From: Candidatus Krumholzibacteriia bacterium | GTDB taxonomy: Bacteria > Krumholzibacteriota > Krumholzibacteriia > LZORAL124-64-63 | Assembly: GCA_016744275.1 (NCBI GenBank) | Contig: JADGEP010000293.1 | Location: 1-5,131, forward strand | Direction: 5' to 3' | Length of the DNA stretch: 5,131 bases | Shown: piece by piece, positions 1 to 4,951 of the stretch | Layout: each line of letters starts with the position of its first letter | Position numbering within the stretch: the stretch's first letter is position 1 | The notes under the pieces: model-generated | Seen by the model: only the letters and a program-made list of their open reading frames with translations | Database searches by the model: none | What the model was told of the DNA's origin: nothing | Program-made: the position numbers and the translations under genes

Positions 1-338
1 ATACTTCCACGGCGGTCGAGCGCGAGGAATTGGGCCGGTTGATTCAGGAAGCCACCAGCCAGATTCCGGAAAAGTACCGCATTCCCTTCCTGCTTCGGGA
101 AGTGGATCAGCTGAGTTACGAAGAAATCCAGCAGGTGACGGGCCTCAAGCTCGGCACCGTGCGCTCGCGGATCAATCGGGCTCGTACCCGCTTCCGTGCC
201 TTGATCAAACCCATGCTGCGCAATGAAAGTCTGCTGGCCGAACTGGAGCAGATCGAAGAACGAGCGGCCCAGGAAAAACTCGAAAACAAGAGCAAGAGCA
301 ACAAGAGAGATGGCAACAATGATCAACAAGACGACTAG
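1..338 (+). CDS. ECF-type RNA polymerase sigma factor, C-terminal part (5' end outside window)
   Basis: This is the 3' end of a sigma-70 family factor of the extracytoplasmic-function type, which would direct RNA polymerase to a specific promoter set. The frame is open from base 3 to a TAG at 336-338 with no stop upstream, so the true start lies off the window. The visible protein contains region 4: a helix ending in IPEKYRIPFLLREV, then the helix-turn-helix LSYEEIQQVTGLKLGTVRSR and the basic stretch INRARTRFRALIKPML, which in this family contacts the -35 element. About 38 residues of charged, Asn/Lys/Gln/Asp-rich tail follow, longer than is common after region 4. The gene for a zinc-finger anti-sigma factor starts 24 bases downstream, the usual ECF arrangement. 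The family call is firm; the ECF subgroup and target promoters cannot be told from this part. Confidence 0.93.
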   Translation, partial: TSTAVEREELGRLIQEATSQIPEKYRIPFLLREVDQLSYEEIQQVTGLKLGTVRSRINRARTRFRALIKPMLRNESLLAELEQIEERAAQEKLENKSKSNKRDGNNDQQDD

Positions 339-351
339 CGTGCGCTCACGC
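338..351 (+). repeat. small hairpin just before the anti-sigma ribosome binding site
   Basis: GCGTG (338-342), loop CGCT, CACGC (347-351) form a perfect 5-bp stem with a 4-base loop. It begins at the last base of the sigma stop codon and ends directly against the GGAGGA ribosome binding site at 352-357. It could modulate the sigma to anti-sigma translation ratio, but stems this short are common by chance. Confidence 0.3.
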
Positions 352-362
352 GGAGGAATGTC

Positions 363-1085
363 ATGAGGTGCAGTAAAGCCAGAGAATATGTGAGTCAGGA
401 AATCGATGCGATCCTGCCGCCCGACGCCACGGGCAAATTGCGGGGCCACCTGGACTCCTGTTCCGATTGCCGGCAGTATCACGAAGACTTGCTGATGGGG
501 CAGCGCTTGTTGGCGGCGACCGAACCTGAATTGCCGGAAAACTTCGAGTGGAAATTGCAACTGAAGCTGAACCAGGCTTTGCAGCAGTCTGCCGGAGAAG
601 TGAATTATCCGTGGTCCGAAGAATCGTCTGCGGGGGAATCGTCTTCGGACCGCTGGTCCTGGTTGCGCAATTTTGGCGCCGCAACGGCCGTCGGCTTGGC
701 TGCGGTCTTGGCCCTGGCGATGTTCTTTGGACCGACCGACACCGGCAACATGAACGCGCCGCAGGCCATCCGCTCTGAACGGAGCACGGTTGCGGCCACG
801 GATCGGCGCGGGCTGATGTTCCCACCTGGAAATGGCGGCTTGTACCAATCCGAAATTCAGCAACGCGTATCGAGCAATGGCAGCCGTGTCAGCAACGGAT
901 CCGGCATCCTGGATCGCGGCTGGTCGGGCTCCACCACCGAGGACCTGATCACCATCCGGCGCCTGCGTGTGGAAAACCACCGCCTGGCCAACACGTTGTT
1001 GCAATATCAGCACGTGAATGCTTTGTTGCGGGCTCAGCTTGACACAAGTGGGGCCGAGGCCCTAGATCTACAGCAAGAACGATAG
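363..1085 (+). CDS. zinc-finger anti-sigma factor, single-pass membrane protein
   Basis: This 240-residue protein is most likely the inhibitor of the sigma factor encoded just upstream. Residues 3-45 form a ZAS-type anti-sigma domain: H29, C33 and C36 make the H-x3-C-x2-C motif (GHLDSCSDC), and C3 can serve as the fourth zinc ligand. A linker follows, then one hydrophobic helix at about 104-123 flanked by W98/W100 and R102, so the N-terminal half is predicted cytoplasmic and the rest periplasmic. The periplasmic part has a Ser/Gly-rich stretch (about 169-191) and a helical, heptad-like segment near 196-228 that may form a coiled coil. The start is set by GGAGGA at 352-357 with 5 bases of spacing; an earlier ATG at 358 gives only two codons. 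In the family, such proteins hold the sigma factor at the membrane until a signal releases it. The signal here is unknown. Confidence 0.9.
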   Translation: MRCSKAREYVSQEIDAILPPDATGKLRGHLDSCSDCRQYHEDLLMGQRLLAATEPELPENFEWKLQLKLNQALQQSAGEVNYPWSEESSAGESSSDRWSWLRNFGAATAVGLAAVLALAMFFGPTDTGNMNAPQAIRSERSTVAATDRRGLMFPPGNGGLYQSEIQQRVSSNGSRVSNGSGILDRGWSGSTTEDLITIRRLRVENHRLANTLLQYQHVNALLRAQLDTSGAEALDLQQER

Positions 1086-1092
1086 GGGCTGC

Positions 1093-1133
1093 GCGGAAAA
1101 TTCCGGATCGTGCAGCCAGCCAGATTTTTCCGC
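1093..1133. repeat. 8-bp inverted repeat upstream of the DUF4837-like gene
   Basis: GCGGAAAA (1093-1100) and TTTTCCGC (1126-1133) are perfect complements separated by 25 bases. They occupy most of the gap between the anti-sigma stop and the next ribosome binding site at 1138-1143. An RNA stem-loop beside the ribosome binding site or a protein-binding site is possible. A terminator is unlikely, because no T-run follows the second arm. The left arm overlaps a copy of the octamer CGGAAAAT that recurs before the ParA gene. Confidence 0.4.
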
Positions 1134-1137
1134 AATT

Positions 1138-1156
1138 GGGGAGAACAGTGTTGGTG
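1138..1156 (+). promoter_or_regulatory. ribosome binding site and clustered non-ATG starts of the DUF4837-like gene
   Basis: GGGGAG lies at 1138-1143. No ATG is in frame near it, but GTG (1148), TTG (1151) and GTG (1154) follow with spacings of 4, 7 and 10 bases. TTG 1136 would overlap the binding site and is disfavoured. TTG 1151 has the best spacing; the three choices differ by at most two residues and all keep the signal peptide intact. Confidence 0.55.
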
Positions 1157-2191
1157 AGAACGATCAAGGCAATGGCCCTGCTGGTATTGGTGTTTGCGAC
1201 CGGTTGCGGGCTCGACAAGGAAAAAGGCATTCTGATGGCAGCCGGGTCCTATGGGGACCTGGCTGTTGTCGTCAATGACGACGCCATGAAGCCCATGGCC
1301 CGCCAATTCCTGGGACGCTTCAACTCCCAAACCACATTCGTGATCAAGCCCGAGGGAAACTTCAAGCCGGACGTCTTTGGCCCCGATCGCTGGGACACGG
1401 CCAAGGGGTATAAAAACGCCCTGTTCCTGATCCATATTGGCGCCGGCAGCAGTGCGGAAAAACAGGCCCGTAAACTGGTTTCGGACCAGGCGTGGGAACG
1501 CATCAATGCTGGTGGCGGTGGCGTCGTGCAGGTCAAAGACCCGTGGTCGACCTACCAGTATCTGGTTATCGTGGCTTCCCGCGACCGCAACAGCCTCGGC
1601 AGCCTGCTGAACAAGAACCTCGAGACGATCCAGGAATTGTTTGAAAAAAACAACCGGGACCGGATACTGCGCCGCAACCGCCATGATGGATTGCAACTGG
1701 ACCTCATGGAGAAATACCGCCGCGACGTAGGCTTCTTCATGGAAATCCCCGGTGAGTACACCCAGAACCAGTTTAAACCAGACGGGTTTGGCGGCCTGGA
1801 GCTGATGCGCAACGGCCCTTCTCGCGGCATATCGATCAGTTGGATGGAATCGTCCAACCCGGTGCGCGACCTAGCCAATTTTGGCATGCTGGGCCGCTTG
1901 CGTGAGCAAATGGGAACCAAATTGCACAACGAAGAAATTCTGCCGGAAACGTTCGTTTGGAGCGAAGCCATAATTGAGGACGTAGCGGCCGTCAAACTGG
2001 AGGGCGCCTGGAACAGCAACCGGTTTGTGGGCGGTGGACCGTTCTGGAGCTACTTCATCCCGGACGAGGGGCAGGGGCGCATCTATTGCGTCGACATTTT
2101 GGCATTCGCACCGGGCATGGATAAGATGAACTTTTTCAGGCAGATGGCGGCGGTGGCCAGCACATTCAGCACTAAAGGGCCCCAGTCCTGA
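1151..2191 (+). CDS. DUF4837-like lipoprotein
   Basis: The product is about 346 residues and predicted to be a lipoprotein. A short basic start (VRTIK) precedes a hydrophobic core (AMALLVLVFA) and ATGC, with the cysteine at about residue 19 as the probable lipidation site. The mature part begins with a strand (LAVVVNDD) and a segment ending ALFLIHIGA. Later come a helical stretch with NKNLETIQELFEKNNRDRI and a strand read as VGFFMEIPGEY. The C-terminal 54 residues carry GGPFWSYFIPDEGQGRIYC and FAPGMDKMNFFRQM. This layout resembles, from memory, DUF4837 proteins of Bacteroidota, whose function is unknown to me. The gene lies about 65 bases after the anti-sigma gene and 69 before an outer-membrane protein gene, so co-transcription is likely. 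The lipoprotein call is more secure than the family assignment. Confidence 0.75.
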   Translation: MVRTIKAMALLVLVFATGCGLDKEKGILMAAGSYGDLAVVVNDDAMKPMARQFLGRFNSQTTFVIKPEGNFKPDVFGPDRWDTAKGYKNALFLIHIGAGSSAEKQARKLVSDQAWERINAGGGGVVQVKDPWSTYQYLVIVASRDRNSLGSLLNKNLETIQELFEKNNRDRILRRNRHDGLQLDLMEKYRRDVGFFMEIPGEYTQNQFKPDGFGGLELMRNGPSRGISISWMESSNPVRDLANFGMLGRLREQMGTKLHNEEILPETFVWSEAIIEDVAAVKLEGAWNSNRFVGGGPFWSYFIPDEGQGRIYCVDILAFAPGMDKMNFFRQMAAVASTFSTKGPQS

Positions 2192-2221
2192 CCAGGCGGG
2201 CCCAATCTTGACCTTGTCTTC

Positions 2222-2235
2222 CAACCGATCGGTTG
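2222..2235. repeat. perfect 14-bp palindrome before the outer-membrane protein gene
   Basis: CAACCGATCGGTTG is fully self-complementary and lies in the 69-base gap between the lipoprotein gene and the beta-barrel gene, 10 bases before the GGAG ribosome binding site at 2246-2249. TTGACC at 2208-2213 resembles a -35 element, but no convincing -10 follows at normal spacing. The palindrome could be an operator or an RNA hairpin; there is no T-run, so it is not a standard terminator. Confidence 0.4.
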
Positions 2236-2260
2236 CCGAGCGACCGGAGAACGGCGAATC

Positions 2261-3058
2261 ATGATTTTCCTCAAAGTCCTGCGCGCGACTCCGAGCCTTC
2301 TATTGGTTGTGCTGGTGCTCTTGGTTGCTCCGGCCATGGTCTTGGGCCAGAGCAGTAACACCCGCAGTGATACGGGGCGCCACAAGCCTAAGCCCAAACC
2401 GGTCGTAAAAGCCCCCCAAGCGCCGTCCACATTTCAGTCGAGTTGGTCCGTAGGCGTGACCGGTGGTTTTCAAGGTGGCGGCGATTTGTGGCATCTGGAA
2501 ACCCAGTCCGGATCGGCGGTGCCGTGGGTTTCCGATGTGCCGTTCACGTCATCGCGTTTTAATGCCTCGCTGGAGACCAACTTTGGCTTGGGTGTTTTCG
2601 TGGAGCGTCGCATGGGGTCGATGTGGTCCTTGAGGGCAGACTACACTTCTTCGCGAATGGATGTCGCAGCCGAAGCGTTGCAGGGGCAACAGGGGGCTGT
2701 TTTTCTCTACGACCGTTTGACGGTATCAACGGCGGGGCTGGCGGCGGAAGTGCGCCTGGCCCGCCTGGAGTCCTATCCTTATCTCAGTGCGGGGCTGGTC
2801 TGGAATCGGGTTTCCGCTGCTCGTGAAGATCATTTGGATCAGAATCAACTGGGCGGCCGCCTCGGCTTGGGTTACCTGAGAGTCCTGGGCCCGGATCACT
2901 GCCTCAGGGCGGAAGCCCGATTGAGCCGGTCGGTCTTCGACGTCGGTTCTTTTCTACCGCAGTCGAGCAACGACAATCAGCCGGAAATCGAATTTGATCC
3001 CACCGATAGTCTCAGCATTTTTGAGGTGATCATCGGCTTGCAATACAACATTCCTTAA
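2261..3058 (+). CDS. predicted outer-membrane beta-barrel protein
   Basis: This 265-residue protein has a clear Sec signal peptide: K5 and R8, a hydrophobic core at about 12-28, and a likely cleavage at VLG|Q after residue 29. A Lys/Pro-rich linker follows (about 41-55, HKPKPKPVVKAPQAP). From about residue 58 to the end the sequence alternates polar and hydrophobic residues in the manner of antiparallel beta strands, for example FNASLETNFGLGVFVERRM, SLRADYTSSRM, GGRLGLGYLRVL and RAEARLSRSVF. It ends in IFEVIIGLQYNIP, like the last strand of many outer-membrane proteins. Its size suits a small barrel of about 8 strands of the OmpA/OprF-like porin fold. GGAG at 2246-2249 lies 11 bases before the ATG, slightly far. 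Its place after a sigma/anti-sigma pair suggests regulation by that pair. Ligand or role is not visible. Confidence 0.8.
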   Translation: MIFLKVLRATPSLLLVVLVLLVAPAMVLGQSSNTRSDTGRHKPKPKPVVKAPQAPSTFQSSWSVGVTGGFQGGGDLWHLETQSGSAVPWVSDVPFTSSRFNASLETNFGLGVFVERRMGSMWSLRADYTSSRMDVAAEALQGQQGAVFLYDRLTVSTAGLAAEVRLARLESYPYLSAGLVWNRVSAAREDHLDQNQLGGRLGLGYLRVLGPDHCLRAEARLSRSVFDVGSFLPQSSNDNQPEIEFDPTDSLSIFEVIIGLQYNIP

Positions 3059-3083
3059 GTCTCCGGATTGAGCTCCAGGTTCT

Positions 3084-3099
3084 GTCCTCCATGGAGGAC
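3084..3099. repeat. perfect 16-bp palindrome after the beta-barrel gene
   Basis: GTCCTCCATGGAGGAC is completely self-complementary and begins 25 bases after the beta-barrel stop codon. As RNA it would make a 6-bp stem with a CATG loop. The only T-run (TTTTT, 3119-3123) is 20 bases further on, so it is a poor intrinsic terminator. It may be a protein-binding operator or an mRNA 3' end-protecting hairpin. Confidence 0.45.
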
Positions 3100-3108
3100 G
3101 ATCTGGGC

Positions 3109-3125
3109 GGAAAATGGGTTTTTCC
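3109..3125. repeat. AT-rich inverted repeat GGAAAA-N5-TTTTCC
   Basis: GGAAAA (3109-3114) and TTTTCC (3120-3125) are complementary across TGGGT. The left arm overlaps a CGGAAAAT octamer at 3108-3115. It could contribute to ending the upstream operon together with the 16-bp palindrome, or bind a regulator; the evidence is structural only. Confidence 0.3.
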
Positions 3126-3126
3126 T

Positions 3127-3171
3127 TTCACCTAGAGGCGTTTGCGCCTATATTACCACACTGTAATTTTC
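3127..3171 (+). promoter_or_regulatory. candidate promoter region of the ParA gene
   Basis: Two readings are possible. A sigma-70-like pair is TTCACC (3127-3132) and TATATT (3149-3154) with a 16-base spacer. A Bacteroidota-like pair is TTTG (3141-3144) and TAATTTTC (3164-3171), 19 bases apart, close to the known TTTG / TAnnTTTG consensus. The region is the only AT-rich part of the intergenic space and is overlaid by inverted repeats: AGGCG/CGCCT at 3136-3149 and ATTAC/GTAAT at 3152-3167. The exact start of transcription cannot be fixed from sequence alone. Confidence 0.4.
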
Positions 3172-3179
3172 GGAAAATT
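3165..3179. repeat. 15-base palindrome, likely operator-type site, before the ParA gene
   Basis: AATTTTC (3165-3171) and GAAAATT (3173-3179) are perfect complements around a single central G. The site lies just downstream of the candidate -10 element and 100 bases before the ParA start, a typical place for a repressor-binding site. It contains the third copy of CGGAAAAT (3171-3178). With a one-base centre it is better read as a DNA site than as an RNA hairpin. Confidence 0.4.
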
Positions 3180-3196
3180 TCTCTAGGGCAATCTCC

Positions 3197-3268
3197 ATGC
3201 GGCTGACCAATCATATTGGCTCGCAGGCGGAACCCAGGGGCCAGGCTTTTTCCAGGGGACATGAATGA
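3197..3268 (+). CDS. possible 23-residue leader peptide coupled to the ParA gene
   Basis: An ATG at 3197 opens a 23-codon frame (MRLTNHIGSQAEPRG followed by QAFSRGHE) ending in TGA at 3266-3268. The stop overlaps the ParA start as ATGA, the classic arrangement for translational coupling. AGGG at 3185-3188 lies 8 bases upstream, an acceptable ribosome binding site. A short inverted repeat (CCAAT/ATTGG, 3207-3219) falls inside it. The peptide is polar with no run of one amino acid, so it does not look like a classic attenuation leader. It may be a chance frame; the ParA gene also has its own binding site. Confidence 0.3.
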   Translation: MRLTNHIGSQAEPRGQAFSRGHE

Positions 3269-4146
3269 GCAACGTAATCGCGGTAGTTAACCATAAGGGT
3301 GGCAGTGGCAAGACCACCACCGCCATCAATTTGGCAGCGGGCCTGACCCGTTACAGTGACGTCACCTCTTCCTGCCTTGTCATTGACATGGATCCCCATG
3401 GCAGCGCCACCAGCACCTTGCTGGGCAAGCTGGATGGCGAACCACCAGCCCGCAGCATCTTTGATGTCTTGCGCCGGGCCATCACGCCCCAGGACGGCAT
3501 CGCCTCAACTATCTATGACGAAAATATCGACATCTTGCCGTCGAATCCATCGCTCGAGAGCATGGCCAAGACCCAGATCACCGATCGCTTGACCAAGGTT
3601 GTGCAAAGCCTGTCGACATCCTATGGCTGGATCATCATCGATACGCCGCCAAATCTGGGCGTCCTGACCCAGAACGCTTTGGTGGCTGCAGATTATGCCC
3701 TGATCCCGACGCAGTGCAGTGGTTTGGCAGTGCCGCCGTTGCATCAGATGAAAGAACTGATTGAGAAAGTTCAGGAGCGTCAGAACATCTGGCTGGAAAT
3801 GATTGGCGTGTTGATCACCCAGAAAGATGGCCGCACACCGCTGCAGAAGCCGGTGCGCAAAGAGTTGGGCAATGTCTACCCGGCGGCTGATGTCTTCAAG
3901 ACCATCATCACCAATAACATCAAGATCGAAGAGGCCCCGGCCGCGTCGCAGAGCATCTATGCCTACGACTCGGGTTGCCTGGGCGCGAGTCTTTACCGCG
4001 ACTGGATCAAGAAGGAATTCTTGAAAAAACACCAGAAGCTGGAGAAGGCAAAGGTCGAAAAACGCGAAGCCATCGAAGCGGGCAAAGAAGCCGCCGCGGC
4101 CGAAAGCGCGGCCAACGCGGCCAACAACGCGAGCGCTGCCAAGTAA
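3265..4146 (+). CDS. ParA/MinD-superfamily ATPase (orphan ParA-like)
   Basis: The product (293 residues) is a ParA-type P-loop ATPase, a family that binds ATP as a sandwich dimer and positions chromosomes, plasmids or protein complexes on the nucleoid. All core motifs are present: the deviant Walker A KGGSGKTT (11-18, signature K11 and catalytic K16), the switch I-like DMDPHGSAT (41-49), and Walker B IIIDTPP (123-129). FKTIITNNIKIEEAPA near the C-terminal third matches the family's conserved segment. After about residue 245 comes a Lys/Glu- then Ala-rich tail to the end, probably helical and beyond the usual fold. An in-frame TGA directly before ATG 3265 fixes this as the first ATG; AGGGGA (3254-3259) is 5 bases upstream. 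No parB or cargo gene follows, so chromosome segregation is not implied. A 9-base tandem duplication (4108-4125) lies in the tail. Confidence 0.93.
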   Translation: MSNVIAVVNHKGGSGKTTTAINLAAGLTRYSDVTSSCLVIDMDPHGSATSTLLGKLDGEPPARSIFDVLRRAITPQDGIASTIYDENIDILPSNPSLESMAKTQITDRLTKVVQSLSTSYGWIIIDTPPNLGVLTQNALVAADYALIPTQCSGLAVPPLHQMKELIEKVQERQNIWLEMIGVLITQKDGRTPLQKPVRKELGNVYPAADVFKTIITNNIKIEEAPAASQSIYAYDSGCLGASLYRDWIKKEFLKKHQKLEKAKVEKREAIEAGKEAAAAESAANAANNASAAK

Positions 4147-4208
4147 TTGCCGCGTATTTGCCGAGAAAATGGCAAGAACGGGTTTGGTGATCGCTTAAAA
4201 TCAGTCCC

Positions 4209-4868
4209 TTACGGCCGCACGAACGGGTTGGTGGCCTTTTCATGACCAACAGTGGTGTCTGGCCCATGGCCCGGCACGATGATCACTTCATCCGGGAGCG
4301 TGTAGATGCGCTCCCGGATACTTTTTTCCAGGGTCGCAAAATCTCCGCCCGGCAGATCGGTTCGGCCCACTCCACCGTGAAAAATGCAATCGCCAACCAG
4401 AGCGTGAACCGGCGCCAGGCCAGGCAACAGGTACATCACCTGGCCGGGTGAGTGGCCTGGCACGTGGTGCACGGTGATTTCCTGCCCCGCGAAGGCGATG
4501 GTATCGCCATCGGCAAGGTCGGCTTCGTAGCGGGGCGTAGGGGTGGCTTCAAAGCCCCACATGGTCTGCGAGGCCTGCAGGCGCTCGATGACCGGCACAG
4601 CGCCGGCGTGGCACTTCAGAGGCAAGTCGTAGGTGGCCTGGATTTCACTCCCGCATCCGATATGGTCAAAGTGGCAGTGGGTGGCCAGCAGGTGGGTCAG
4701 GCGGCATCCCGAGGACTCGATCTTTGCCAGAAGGCGCGGCGCCTCATCACCGGGATCAAAAAGGATGGCTTCGCCGCCTTCGGGACCAGTGGCGGTGAGC
4801 AAAACCGCATTCATCTGCAAAGGCCCAACCGCTATGACTTCCAGATTCCAGGGGGTCGATGTGTTCAT
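4209..4868 (-). CDS. MBL-fold metallo-hydrolase, glyoxalase II-like (YcbL type)
   Basis: This 219-residue protein has the complete metal-binding set of the glyoxalase II branch of the metallo-beta-lactamase fold: THCHFDH (H64, H66, D68, H69), VPGHSPGQ (H139), GDCIFHGGVGRTDLPGGD (D160) and the C-terminal VPGHGPDTTVG (H201) before EKATNPFV. These would hold two metal ions, commonly zinc or iron, and hydrolyse a thioester such as S-lactoylglutathione or a related acyl-thiol. The compact length, lacking the longer C-terminal helical domain of classical GloB, fits YcbL-type type II glyoxalases; the substrate is not proven. The N-terminus EVIAVGPLQMNAVLL matches the family's first strands, and AAGGAA (4874-4879) sits 5 bases before ATG 4868. 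It is convergent with the ParA gene (62-base gap) and follows a probable inositol-phosphate synthase gene on the same strand. Predicted cytoplasmic. Confidence 0.92.
   Translation of the reverse strand: MNTSTPWNLEVIAVGPLQMNAVLLTATGPEGGEAILFDPGDEAPRLLAKIESSGCRLTHLLATHCHFDHIGCGSEIQATYDLPLKCHAGAVPVIERLQASQTMWGFEATPTPRYEADLADGDTIAFAGQEITVHHVPGHSPGQVMYLLPGLAPVHALVGDCIFHGGVGRTDLPGGDFATLEKSIRERIYTLPDEVIIVPGHGPDTTVGHEKATNPFVRP
4290..4327 (+). terminator. rho-independent terminator for the ParA transcript, inside the convergent gene
   Basis: ATCCGGGAGCG (4290-4300) and CGCTCCCGGAT (4309-4319) form a perfect 11-bp stem with an 8-base loop, followed two bases later by six Ts (4322-4327). The T-run is on the + strand only, so it would stop transcription from the ParA gene, whose stop is 143 bases upstream. 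On the opposite strand the same bases encode KSIRERIYTLPDE of the hydrolase. No other convincing + strand terminator lies between 4147 and 4289. Confidence 0.65.
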
Positions 4869-4882
4869 TTCGCTTCCTTAAT

Positions 4883-4910
4883 GAAAACGGCCCCGGAAAT
4901 CCGGGGCCGT
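4883..4910 (-). terminator. intrinsic terminator (or attenuator) between the inositol-phosphate synthase and hydrolase genes
   Basis: On the - strand a perfect 10-bp GC-rich stem (ACGGCCCCGG, loop ATTT, CCGGGGCCGT) is followed by TTTCATT, giving a four-U run counting the last paired base. It lies 42 bases after the stop codon of the upstream gene. It also ends only about 15 bases before the hydrolase start, so it either separates the two genes or partly attenuates read-through. Confidence 0.7.
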
Positions 4911-4951
4911 CGTTCCGTCAACAGTATCCTGCGACAGTCTTTCGCTGGAAT

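Noticed and set aside
358..366. ATG at 358 upstream of the anti-sigma start (and a similar extra ATG at 3261 before the ParA gene)
   Set aside because: They give frames of only two and nine codons, and the one at 358 directly abuts the binding site with no spacing; they look like chance.
1034..1696. Long - strand open frame over the lipoprotein gene
   Set aside because: It is the antisense of a gene with a signal peptide, lipobox and family-like motifs, and has low-complexity composition with no ribosome binding context.
4108..4125. Tandem GCGGCCAAC duplication
   Set aside because: It encodes part of the alanine-rich tail of the ATPase and is a normal product of slippage in biased sequence; not a mobile or structural repeat.
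4158..4175. TTGCC/GGCAA inverted repeat in the gap between the convergent genes
   Set aside because: A 5-bp stem with an 8-base loop and no T-run on either strand is too weak to call a terminator for either gene.
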